The notes beneath the pieces were generated by a model that saw nothing but the letters and a program-made list of their open reading frames with translations, did no database searches and was not told where the DNA came from. Shown here piece after piece: positions 1 through 28,200 of a stretch of DNA of 64,000 nucleotides. The DNA is from Nannobrachium achirus (Eukaryota > Chordata > Actinopteri > Myctophiformes > Myctophidae): contig OY997658.1 in the NCBI GenBank assembly GCA_963921795.1, positions 50,897,462 to 50,961,461 of the forward strand, in the 5' to 3' direction. Every line of letters begins with the position of its first letter. Position 1 is the stretch's first letter. The position numbers were made by a program, and so were the translations under genes.

Positions 1-345
1 GAGACTATAAATTCCTGTGTGTTCATGTGTTAGTTCAGTGCTGCAAAACATTTGCCCCACAGCCATACTAGTGAAAACAGCCCATCTACAAGCTCACAAA
101 CATTTCCAGCTGCTCAGCCTATAAAATCCTGTGTGTTCATGTGTTAGTTCAGTGCCATACTAGTCAAAACAGCCGATCTACAAGCTCACTACGCTTTGTT
201 GCTGAGACTATAAAATCCTGTGTGTTCATGTGTTAGTTCAGTGCCATACTAGTGAAAACAGCCGATCTACAAGCTCACTACGCTTTGTTGCTGAGACTAT
301 AAAATCCTGTGTGTTCATGTGTTAGTTCAGTGCCATACTAGTTTT
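1..345. repeat. Tandem repeat, ~89-bp unit, about 3.7 copies
   Basis: The phrase ctataaaatcctgtgtgttc recurs with an 89-bp period (gctcag/gctgag anchors at 112, 201 and 290). The first copy is longer (about 114 bp) and is cut by the window edge. Each full unit carries gccgatctacaagctcac (71-97, 162-190, 251-279), one arm of the palindrome that recurs through this window, without its partner arm. It lies in cnn3 intron 4. Confidence 0.85.
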
Positions 346-810
346 CATTGCGGGTCTGGCACAACCAGGTGACCTGGTCTAGTTTACACACATTTATAAT
401 GTTCTTATTTTGATCATAAGACTGAATTACTGAATGTCAAGTTTCCAGGTTTTCTTCAGAATATGTATGATACTGATTTACTACGACTCTATGGAATATT
501 AGGAATCCAACTAGTACTAGTGGTTCTCAAATGTTTTATTTGAAAGGACTCCCTTAACTCTGAGTGTGTACAAACTGAACCAACCAAATGGGTCCATTTG
601 GTACCATTTGTACACTCTCAGAGTTACAGACCTGTTATGGTCATTCAGGGCCATCTCTATGTGTTTCTTATAATATTATTGTCCACTCATTTTGTATGTC
701 CGTGGCAAAAATTGAATTTTGACAAAAAATTCCACCCCAAGCCATCATGGCGACGACCCCTGAACGTTCCCAATGAGGCAATGTTTGTCCTCCATGTGCA
801 ATGTACTGGG
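346..810. other. cnn3 intron 4 (part), no gene seen
   Basis: Between the tandem repeat and the exon-4 duplication I see no exon with usable splice sites. It holds the inverted repeat at 555-626 and otherwise unique-looking AT-rich sequence. The next cnn3 coding exon expected (first calponin repeat) is not here, so it must lie beyond position 1. Confidence 0.6.
555..626. repeat. Inverted repeat (stem-loop)
   Basis: The arm aactctgagtgtgtacaaa at 555 is matched by its near-perfect reverse complement ending at 626. The spacer includes ccaaatgggtccatttgg, itself palindromic. It could be the remains of a small MITE or a simple cruciform. Confidence 0.6.
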
Positions 811-859
811 CTCACCACGTTGGCCAGCGATGGCAGTGAGCTCTGTGAAAGGAACTCAC

Positions 860-889
<30 letters not shown>
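811..889. repeat. 44-bp tandem duplication of the cnn3 exon 4 end and donor
   Basis: The 35-bp block 855-889 (end of exon 4 plus its 5' splice site) is repeated at 811-845 with three differences. The outer copy keeps a GTGAGC donor on the minus strand. The 44-bp period is not a multiple of three, so use of the outer donor would shift the frame. Confidence 0.85.
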
Positions 890-18473
<17,584 letters not shown>

Positions 18474-18883
18474 TGTTAGTTTTCCTGCAGAAAACGCAAG
18501 TCAATGATGGCTACAATGTAGCAGAAGAGACCTCCTCGATCCTTTGTGCAACAACCTTCTATCAAAACCACGATGTTTTCAGGGATCCTTGTTGTCTAAA
18601 AAAAGTCCGGAGAAGTAAATAATAAATCCGTGTGTGATCGCTGTGTGTGTGAGTGAGAGAGGAGGACTGAAGTGAACTAACAGCAACCAGATTCCACTAA
18701 GTAGTACTGCCTCTAGTCTGCCTCCAAATAGTTGGGGGAGAAACGGACAGGACTGACTGACTGAGCAGTGGGAGCCAATGAGAACAGTCTCACTCACAGT
18801 GTGAGCCGTTCCTAGTTAACTGTCTCTTGTTGACAGTCTACTACTCTACTGTAACCTCGCGTCACCAGGCTTTAACTCTACTG
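18474..18883 (-). promoter_or_regulatory. cnn3 5' UTR and promoter region (inferred)
   Basis: This is the sequence directly upstream of the cnn3 ATG on the minus strand. I see an inverted CCAAT box (gccaatgag at 18773-18781 on the plus strand) but no TATA box. The transcription start cannot be placed from sequence alone. A hAT MITE abuts the upstream side at 18884. Confidence 0.45.
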
Positions 18884-19288
18884 CAGTGTTTCTCAATCTG
18901 TGGGTCAGGACCCCCAGGGGGTTCCTAGATTATTTTGGGGGGTCCCCAGATGATTAACTTAATGTGCAACATTGTTTTCTCACTCAACAGTAAACAAACC
19001 AACGTAAGGTTTAATTGTATGGAGGGTATCTATCTGCACATTTCTAAAGTGACAATTTTAGGACTTTTTAATACGTCTAAAATGACAAATTAAACATTGG
19101 GCCAAATTGTCAAATATTAGAGGCAGAAATTGTGAAAATAGCCGATCTACATGCTTATTTTCACAATAGAACCATGCTATACAAAATGTAATGACTCAAC
19201 TAACTCCTTAGTGCCTGTCAGGGTTGGGGGTCCCAGTTAAAATATGATTATTTTGGGGGTAACAGCCTGAAAAGGTTGAGAACCACTA
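18884..19288. mobile_element. hAT (Charlie-like) MITE, 405 bp, with 8-bp duplication
   Basis: It begins CAGTGTTTCTCAATCTG and ends aaaggttgagaaccacta. The perfect duplication CTCTACTG flanks it (18876-18883 and 19289-19296). It contains the palindrome copy 19131-19167. It lies about 410 bp upstream of the cnn3 start codon. Confidence 0.88.
19131..19167. repeat. GATCTACAAG palindrome, shortened
   Basis: ttgtgaaaatagccgatcta is followed by catgcttattttcacaa; the outer arms pair but the second GATC arm is deleted. Confidence 0.75.
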
Positions 19289-19425
19289 CTCTACTGAAAT
19301 GTTTCTCAAACTTTAAAATATAGACCACTATAACTGTGTCATGGCATTGGAATCAGGTCACAGCAGGTGAAGTTGGAATAAACCTATCCCCTGCCTGGCC
19401 TGTGTTGTGCATGTGTGTCATACAC

Positions 19426-19796
19426 GGGCTAGTCCCAGTTGGGCGGTGTCCCAGTTGGGAGGTGCAGCGATAAGGCGGTGGGGGAGCCTTTCCAACAGAC
19501 TGTAAAGCAAGCGATCTTCATCCCATTCATGCGTTTATCGTGCGCATACATATAACGATTGCATTCACCACGGCTTCGTAACTCGCGCGGCGCTCCGCCG
19601 GCCGTGCGGCCCTGGCCCAAGGTCCGCTGGCCTTCGCGTCGCTTGCAATGTCGTGGACAATAACTGTGACATATATAACCATTGTATTGCTCTTTTTAAT
19701 TTTCGGCGAGAAATCAATGGGGTCTCATAGCTGTACGCTTGCCGCCTAACGCTACACCGCCGCCCAACTGGGACACCGCCCAACTGGGATTTTCCC
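19426..19796. mobile_element. 371-bp GC-rich MITE with long inverted ends and 9-bp duplication
   Basis: The inverted ends contain tcccagttgggcggtgtccc and its complement, each carrying the cccagttggg motif twice. Direct repeats GTCATACAC flank it (19417-19425 and 19797-19805). The centre is rich in CpG (cgcgcggcgctccgccggcc). The 9-bp duplication fits Mutator-like better than hAT elements. No transposase. Confidence 0.82.
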
Positions 19797-19842
19797 GTCA
19801 TACACATCATAGAGCGACAACAGCCCTGCTAATCGGGCTCAG

Positions 19843-19920
19843 TTCTATTGGCACAACGGTTTGTGCGTTTGTCTGGCGAGTGGGAGTCCCGGGTTCAATC
19901 CCTGCTTCCGCGCATCACTA
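19843..19920 (+). mobile_element. tRNA-like sequence, probable SINE head
   Basis: ggcacaacggtttgtgcg, ggcgagtgg and then cccgggttcaatccctgc resemble an internal pol III promoter with a B box. I cannot draw a good acceptor stem, so I do not call a tRNA gene. Confidence 0.5.
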
Positions 19921-20450
19921 CACATGTAATAGAATAACCCCAGTGAACCCACAATGATTCCATCCTGGCCCCTTAAGGTTGAGGGATGAGTGGATGCACA
20001 CAGATCAGTTACAGTAGTGGGTTAGGGTTTGTTCAACAAAGTTTCTGTATACTATTTCTGTATAGACTATAAGGAAAAACAAACATAATTTGATCATTAT
20101 GCACCTTGCCAATTTCATGTCCTTCCTTGGACCAATCACTCTGCCAAAATATCTAGCCTTGGATCAAGACTATAGGCTATAGATTTTTTATTGATTCTGA
20201 CATTTGCATTATCTATTCTACTAGTCCTTGCCCGTTCGAAGATATGTGCTCTGAATTATGTGCAGTTTGGGTTATGGGGTGAGAACCTGTTAGCAAAGTA
20301 TGTGAGGGATTGAATGTAGGAGTCTCAGAAGTAACCCAGACGTTACGTATCAGTGATGTCAGTCATCTCCAAATTTGGGCACTGTTTCAGCATGCAGCTG
20401 TTACCGTGGCGGTAACGCATGCGCAGCACAGGTTGCGGTATCAGTGATGT

Positions 20451-20451
<1 letters not shown>

Positions 20452-20508
<57 letters not shown>
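20452..20508. repeat. (GACA)n microsatellite
   Basis: Fourteen GACA units. Nearby, about 20700-20745, the inverted phrase tgtatgtccg / cggacggacatac forms a small stem. Confidence 0.97.
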
Positions 20509-21492
20509 TTTGGTTGTTTATTAGTAGGATGATTCTATGATGTCTTGATTCAATCAAGGCTACTAAAATATCCATTTTGAGTAAAAATCCTATTTTATAA
20601 CTATTTATTACACAGTATATTTAAGAAAAAGCCACACCCAGTGTGAAGTGAGCCGTGCCTTTTATGAGTTAATGCCCATGTCAAGCTTTGCTTTGTGTGT
20701 ACTGTGTACTGTATGTCCGTAGTAGCGGACGGACATACACACAAAGCCAGATGTAGGAGCAGTTAGCATTGCTCAATAATGTAATGTCAGGCCAGTTGAC
20801 ATGATGCCACCATCACCAGTTAAAAAAAGTTGACTATCAAATGTTGCAATGAACCCCCTGTGCACACATTAAACATAATCACAATGAGAAGTATTATGCC
20901 TGCAAATCTGTTGAGATAGAGAGAACTAAAGCACACAATGCACAAGGAGAAAATCACATGGTTGTATAACATAATCCAAAATCAGTCCTTGTTGTATTTT
21001 GGTCTCTGCCGCATTCCATTTTTCCATTGTCTTTTTTAAATCACATTAACCAAACTCATATCAAATTGTGTAAGAGAAAGGGACCATTAGAGAACATTGT
21101 TTGATACGGTGTAATCAAATACATTATGAAAACATATACGCTACAATAATATTATTACGTTTTCTGCCTTCTGGGCAAAACATTAAATTCATCTTATTTA
21201 TCGTTGTGTTCACGGGAAGTGTAAGTCTATTTCTTTAGTTTGTAGGACAAGGGTGTCATTCTTGAAGATCTGGGTCATCTTCAGAAGAGCTCTGATTTCA
21301 AAAGATAAGGGTCAATATTGCCACTTCCCCGTTCAAAGACAATAGTTCAGTTCTGTTCAGCCCTTAGGGTTAGTGGGCTACATTATTGTATAGGCTTTTT
21401 ATTCACTCGGTAGACTATAGCCTATATAGTCACCCACTCATTTCTTGGTGTTGTCTGCAATTCTCTGGAGATATTTGTGTATTAAAATAGAA

Positions 21493-21919
21493 TTAAAGGA
21501 CAACTTCTTTTTTTCTTTTTTACAAAAAGGGTTCATATTTTAGATTGTAATAAGAGAAAAGAAAAGATGAGTGTTAAAGTGTTTTCATTTACTGCTTTCT
21601 ATCGTTTTAGCGATTTTAATGATTTTGATTTCAGTGGGTGGGGGCATGTGTACAAGGGGCTAAATATGTATTTTTAGACACAATAAGCCTATTCCTAAGG
21701 GTCGATTCACACAGATGCACTGCAATCTTTCTTGTTACTGTAAATAATAATAAAGAAATCGCCAGCTTATTGTGTCTAAAAAGACATATTTAGCCACATA
21801 CCCTAAAACCATAGAAAGCAGTAAATGAAAACCTTTTAACACTCATCTTTTCTTTTCTCTATAAATTACAATCTAAAATATGAACCCTTGTTGTAAAAAA
21901 AAACAAAGTTGTCCTTTAA
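21493..21919. mobile_element. TTAA-flanked foldback MITE
   Basis: The ends TTAAAGGACAACTT and aaagttgtcctttaa are inverted, and pairing continues for over 150 bp on each side (agatgagtgttaaa / ttttaacactcatctt; ctaaatatgt / acatatttag). A TTAA target, as for piggyBac-type elements, is the simplest reading. Confidence 0.85.
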
Positions 21920-22264
21920 GAGCGTGATTTATGATACTTTAACTGCTACATAGTCAGGGCATGACCATGATAGCAAGACAATCAAATCCAAAGACCAATG
22001 GAGACACTGTCAAAGTGAGGCTTCTTACAATATTAGTTCTGGCATGTTCTCAGCAACCTTAAAAAACTCCCCTCAATGGATCACCTTACCTTTCCCTGTT
22101 GGAGAATCAACCACACCAGGCCCTCATCTCCTTCCCATCAATGTAATAACTTAAGGAGGGAATGCCAAAACCAACAGCATGGTCTGGCCGACAGCCACGG
22201 ATGGAGGTTTTTTGAGAGCCGCTCGCCACCACTGCCTGCTAGTAGCCCTGTGTCTGAGTGGCGT

Positions 22265-22470
22265 ATTATTAGTACTATTGTTCTAGTCCTGAAGTCTAGA
22301 GTAAACCTGTTTTCAGTTAACTTTTCGGTAACCCCAAAAGTCCATTGAGTGGAACTTTCTGTAACCTTTTCTGTAAACCCATAACCCCAAAAGTCCATTG
22401 TGTTCAATGGACCTTTTTCTGTCCCTTTTCTGATTGGACCAATCAGAGAGGATTGCTCATGCTTCACGTG
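22265..22470. repeat. Dispersed repeat, second copy of the 16600 family
   Basis: It has agtaaacctgttttcagtta, ttctgtaacc and two ccccaaaagtccattg phrases, matching 16600-16760. Confidence 0.6.
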
Positions 22471-22904
22471 ACATCACAATATGCAATAGGAAATGGTAAG
22501 ACGGAATTCATTTCCCAGCGGATTCCTCGAGACTCGCGCGAGTGCAATTTCCCAGAATTGCACCTTCCTTGTTCATTATTATCCCTCATAGCTTCCACAA
22601 AGTGGTCGCTAGTCTTCCTGGGGTCCACACAAAATAGAATAAAAAACATACAATAGCTAAAATTGTGCCGTCCTGTGTAAATACAATTAAAATAAAATAG
22701 TTATCAGCAAAATAAGTGAAGTTGCTCTGCATATAAAACAGTGAAAACATGATTTATAGCCTAACTTTGCCCCACGAAACAAAGAAGTGTCCCAATTTAC
22801 ACACACACAAAGTGTTCCCGTTAGTTGTTCTTGGGGTATTTGTCACGTACATGTGTGTACATACCGGACATTCTTTCTCTGTATCTACCCCTCCTAATAT
22901 GGAG

Positions 22905-23060
22905 CGGTGGATGACATTAACATGTCACACGGGGAGCAGGCAGGGGTTACATGCCTTGCTCGGGGACATTTGGCGAGCTGGGGGTCGAACCGGCATCTTT
23001 CCAGTTTCCCTGAGGGCCTCATGCAGTCTCTAGTCACTCAGCTAAATCAGGCTTCATGGT
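22905..23060 (-). mobile_element. tRNA-derived SINE, minus strand
   Basis: On the minus strand it begins near tttagctgagtgactagag, with the B box gccggttcgacccccag and a tail toward 22905. No clear flanking duplication found by eye. Confidence 0.6.
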
Positions 23061-23261
23061 GCCAGTTACACTGCGGTACCGCTTCATTAAACGGTAAATG
23101 CTAGCCCTGCTGTTGGCAGGGTATGATTTATGGTTTCTACGGATCGACTCAGGCTCATGTTTGCCAAACCCTGTTGAACGTTCCCAGTGAACTCGCATTT
23201 CGATCCCACTGGGTTGATCATTACCACCACCCTGCTCCCTGCTCCTAGACCGTACAGCGAC

Positions 23262-23570
23262 CAGTGGTGGAAACTAAGTATGTTTAATTAAGAACTGTAA
23301 TTAAGTAAAATGTTGAGATATTTTATACCATGGCCATTTGAAAATAGCCTATCTACAAGCTCACGACGTGTTGTCAGCTTGTAGATCTGCGATTTTCAAA
23401 CATTATTTTTTTTTACTTACAGTACATCAAGTACATTTTGATGCCAACACTTTCACACTTTTACTCAAGTACATTTTGAATTCCGGACTGTTACCTGTAA
23501 CAGTATTTCTACATCGCAGTATTGATACTTTTACTTTTAGTAAAGAATGTGAGTACTTTTTCCACCACTG
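23262..23570. mobile_element. CAGTGGTGGAAA hAT MITE with 8-bp duplication
   Basis: The ends CAGTGGTGGAAA and TTTCCACCACTG are perfect inverted repeats. Flanks acagcgac (23254-23261) and acagcgtc (23571-23578) match at 7 of 8. The palindrome 23338-23400 is inside. This is the best-defined copy of the family. Confidence 0.88.
23338..23400. repeat. GATCTACAAG palindrome
   Basis: ttgaaaatagcctatctaca and agctcacgac are paired with gtcagcttgtagatctgc and gattttcaa. Confidence 0.87.
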
Positions 23571-24770
23571 ACAGCGTCTTCTGTGACCAAGTTCACGTCA
23601 CGCAAGCTAGTTTTAAGCAATGCACCCAAAGAGTTAAGACACAGCCCTCTCTTATCATGTGACACAGATATATAAGTAGTCTGTTTCTCACACAGATGCT
23701 CACAGATAGGTCCTATAAATAGACCCAGATGTCGGCCGGGGCCACAGAACCTTTTCACCCTCCCTGTTGGTCATGTTCAGATCGTCTCCATTTTAGTCCA
23801 TGTTCTTCCTGCCCTCCGAGCCGTGTCCAGGAAAAGGAAAAGAACCACACAGGAAACACAAACATACGAGTAACAATGATTCTTACACCCGAAAGCACAT
23901 TCCTGAAAGACAATACAGTGGGGTTTGTTTTTAAAGTGTTGTCTCTTTAATGATTATACAGATACACTACAGCTGACAAGCACTAATACACTTTGCCAAT
24001 GGTTAAATTGGGCACAGAGTGGAGAAAAAAGTAAAGTAGGCTAATGGGTTATTCCGTTCATATGTGCCAGGATTGTACCAGACTTAGAGACCTACTTGAT
24101 GCAAGTGCACAAATATGCTTTTAATTTGCACTCTGCCTCTTTCCAAAGATAGAGATGGGTTATTATGGGGTGTCGTACAAGTACAGAACATCAAATAAAA
24201 AGGCTGGGCGGTATAAAACATGTGCCTTCAGACAACCGCCACCATACACACACTTGAATTGACAATGGTTGGCGAAATGGCATCTCCTGTCAAGGTCAAA
24301 TTCAAATTATTCAATTCGATTTGAGGATAGAAGGTGCTAGTGGGACCCCAAAAAAAGGTTTTAAAATAGGAAATTTCATGGTGTATCACCTTTAAAATCT
24401 TCTCACGGGATGGTATAACATGGGATCCCCCTTGTAATACCAAATTCATTGAGCGATGAAAGGTTTAAGAGTGTCTCATGGATTTCTACGTCTTTTTTGC
24501 AGACATTCCTGTTCAGTCTTGCCTTTGTCACTGTGCCTGAAACAGGGACAAGAGTCATATCACCCAAATGCAGGCGAGACAGCAGTTTTCATCACGCTGT
24601 CAGTTGGGTATGTTTTTCTGTGTACAGTACTTGCGGTGTACAGTATGTGGTATTCTCATCTATACAAAACCGGAATGTTGTGGATGACCTAATGCTAGTA
24701 GCATTAAATCTGAAGATTCATAAACAGACTGGTTCCATGTACAGTATGTAAAGCATTCCAATGTCAACAC

Positions 24771-25024
24771 TATGCAATAAAGACTGACACATCTCCCACA
24801 TTGTAAAAAGATTTGTAACAAAGGATGTCAAACTACTCTTCCGAGGAAAATGGACTTGGAATATTTGTCCCTATGCAATAAAGTCTGATGCATCGTATGC
24901 ATGTCTGTACATGATAGTTTTTTTTACATTCACAATTGTCCCATTTCTAAAAAGATTCACATTTTGTAACAAAAGAACAGTCAGACTACTCTTCCAAGGA
25001 AAACCGACTTGGGATATTTGTCCC
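24771..25024. repeat. Tandem duplication of the alg14 terminal coding end
   Basis: 24771-24871 and 24872-25024 share tatgcaataaag at their starts and ctcttcc.aggaaaa then atatttgtccc at their ends. The outer copy (24828-24871) still reads DKYSKSIFLGRVV-stop on the minus strand, matching the last 13 codons of alg14. The inner copy has about 50 extra bp. Confidence 0.85.
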
Positions 25025-25211
25025 TGAGGGTTGGCCACTGCACGAAGAAGTAGTCCGAGACGGGGTAGAGGATCTTTCCGGAGAGCGAGAGCGTCTCGAC
25101 TCGACACACGCTCTCGACGTAGACGATCGGGACCTTCTTCAGTCCCAGAATGCCGAGCAGGAGCCCCGCCACGCACAGAGGGACGCAGGTTCCAGGGCCA
25201 TTGCACAGCAC
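24981..25211 (-). CDS. alg14: alg14 exon 4 with stop
   Basis: Seventy-six codons from VLCNGPGTCVPLCVAGLLLG to PKSVFLGRVV and a TGA at 24981-24983; acceptor tgtttcag, phase 0. It is more GC- and CpG-rich than its surroundings. Confidence 0.96.
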   Translation of the reverse strand: MLCNGPGTCVPLCVAGLLLGILGLKKVPIVYVESVCRVETLSLSGKILYPVSDYFFVQWPTLRDKYPKSVFLGRVV

Positions 25212-28200
25212 CTGAAACAACATTCAACAAGACACAGAGGAGACAGAGAAGAATTCAATTCAATTCAATTCAAAGAACTTTATTTTCCTTTCGGAACTTT
25301 GTTTGTGCAGTGGTTAAAAAGACAACATACATTCATGGTACATAAAAACAGAAATGTTGCTACAATAAAACACTGTTTAAAAAACTAGTTCTTTAAAGCA
25401 TAATATAAAAAATATATGTAAGAGCAATGTATAAATAAGTAAATAAATAAATAAAATAAAGTGAAGTGAATGAAGAAGGAGGGAGCTGAGAACGCATTAT
25501 TACTTTAACCATTATTTTATGCTTTAACTATTAAAAAATAGCAGATAGACAAGCTCACAGCGTGTGCCACGCTGCAAGCTTGTAGATCTGCTATTTTTGA
25601 AAAATCGTGTTTCTTTTTGTTTGTTTTTAATCTTTGATATATTAGATATATATATATATTTTTTTTACTCAAACTCAAATATTTGCTTCTGGGGGGGGGG
25701 GGGGGGGTCCACGGCCAAATACATATCATTTTGGGGGTCCTTGACATGAAAAGGTTTGAGGACCACTGACATAGAAACATAGGTTTTTCAGAAACCCTTT
25801 AGGATTTAGGAGACATTTATAGAATCGGGTCGATATACAAGCGCCACGCTGCAAGCTTGTAGATCTGCTATTTTTCAATAGCTAAAGTATACAATTATTC
25901 CAGGGCTTTTAAACAAGACACAGGGAGACAGAGAAGGAGGAGGGATGAGACTGTATGTCTCAACATACGACAGAACCCCAGGCATTTCACAAGGCCCTTG
26001 TAAAAGAAAAGCGACAAATCAGCAAGTTTGGCCTCTGCTCGATCACTCTGAATAAAGGAATGTGCTGAACTCTGCTGGCCTGTGTGTATACGGTCTGAAT
26101 GCTGGGAGGGGGGAGGTGGGAGAAGAAATACTGACATGTCTTTACTTTTTACTTGAGTATAAGTACTAGTAAGATGCCTTTGGGCGACATGCGGTTGCGC
26201 CAATTCTTGGCCATCTGGCCATTGATGAATATCGGACCAGTTACCCATATATGGAGACCCCTGGTACCCATATATGGAGATCCATTTACTGTATATGGAG
26301 ATATGCTGTGAGATCCCAAACATGCTTACTCAGTTATTCGTTATGTGAAAGTCCTATGATGTCTATGACATCTGACATCATACCCTTTAATGCCCATACA
26401 TGGAGATTCCTGTCTGTAGAACCAGCCAGTGCAGCCACACAGATATGGGCTGTCTTGGCCATATATGGATTCTGTTAGTGTGGTATGTGGCCGATGTGGC
26501 CTCCATATATGGGCATTCCCATATGAAGTCCTGTTAGATATGGGCTTAATATTGATGACATCCATATATGGGCATAAAAGGATGACCTGTGATGTCACAG
26601 TGATGTGTCAGGGGAACCACAGTGTCAGGCGTTATGGACAGAGATACATACGGACAAGCTGTGACCGTTCACATACGAAACTGCGACCTACGGTCGCAAT
26701 CAATACTGCAATGTAGAAAATGCTCTGTTACAAATAAAAGTCTGGAAATTCAAAATGTACTTGAGGAAAAATTACAAAGCAGTATCGAAATGTACTTAAA
26801 AAGTATCAAAAGTAGAAAGTACTCGTTGTATTTCAAAGTGTATAAAAAAATATATGGCTGTAGTGTGTTTTGTCACAATAATAATCATAATCTACAAAGT
26901 AACTAGTAACTAAAATTTTTATATAATTCTAGTGGAGTATAAGTACAATATTTTCCTCTGAAACGCTCTCTCTCTCCATGGAGAGAGAGAGAGTAACAGG
27001 AATAAAAAAAGAAAAGAGGAAAAAAAAGAGAAGAAAAATAGGTGATTCAGAGCGTGGGGGCACGAGAGGTAAAGCCAGCGAGACTGAACGGAAGGGAAAA
27101 GAAAGGGAGGGGGAAAAGAGAAAGAGCGAAGAGAAAGCTCTTTAGATGAAAAACTGCCTTCGGGGCAAAAGGGAGAGAGAGTGAGGGAGTGAAGTTTTAG
27201 GGGTTGGGGAGTTTTACGGGAAGGCAGACAGGGAGACGATGCTGGGACTGCAGGGCCCACAGGTCTGGAGAACTCATCAAAACCCCCTTCAGTACAGACA
27301 GACGTAGCGTTCTGGGCACGCGCTAGCTTCGCTATATCCTCTCTGCACGCTGCGTGCTGCTCTGGAAGTTACATTGCTAAAAGCCCTTATAGCCTTGGAA
27401 TGGAAAAGTGACACCGCCCCTGTACTTCTTGCATGCAAATGAGAAGCACATTTCATAGCTCAATGATGTGAAGGAAAAATAACGAAGCCAGCCCATAGGA
27501 GAACATATCATATATTAGCAAGGCAAACCGAGTGAGCACTGTGCCAGTGGTGGTGAAAGGTGAAATCTCCCCCAAAACCCACACCACCCATGAATGCATC
27601 TTTAAAGGAAACAAATGCACTTGGGGGTGCAACCCCTGACCACAACATCATCCCTTATAGGCTATATAAATAGTAGGAATTGAAATGTAGCACATCCAAA
27701 ACTAAAATCAATTGAGGACAAAGTATGTGTTTTGGCTATGAGCCTTCATCAGAGCAGACTCATAGCCTTTTTTATTGGCGTGTGCCAAACTGCCAATAGT
27801 GGAAATCTAAGTAGGCCAATTTGTCCTCCATTGATTTAAAGTTTTGGATGCGTTACCTTTTGGGGATTTTTCTTTCAGTTCCTACTTTTTATATTGTCAC
27901 GACCTGGCCATGACAAAGAGGAGGAAGGCACACGGTTGTCTTAAAAGTGTATCTAAAGATACGTTTATTAACAATAAATAAATCAACTGAAAGTGCAACA
28001 ATGATCATATGGGATGTGTCTATCAGTGGAATCAGTAGTGTCAGTGAGTGGATGTGTGGTATGTGTAGTGCAGGGTGTTGAATGGTGCAAACCAAGGAAT
28101 AACTAAAGTGCTGCTGCCATGGAGAGAGAGAAAGACTGAGTGCCACACCCAGCCTTTATAGTGCACCCGGAACACTGGCCAGGTGCTCCCAATACACCTG

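Larger units (their letters stand above)
19960..24770. other. cnn3-alg14 intergenic spacer
   Basis: Apart from the repeats listed (20452, 21493, 22265, 22905, 23262) I see no exon. Short open frames at 22749-23104 overlap SINE-like sequence and have no protein support. Stretches 20510-21490 and 23600-24770 look unique and may include the distal alg14 3' UTR. Confidence 0.55.

Noticed and set aside
24449..24751. 100-codon plus-strand frame near the alg14 3' end
   Set aside because: No splice sites or homology; it probably lies in the alg14 3' flanking sequence.
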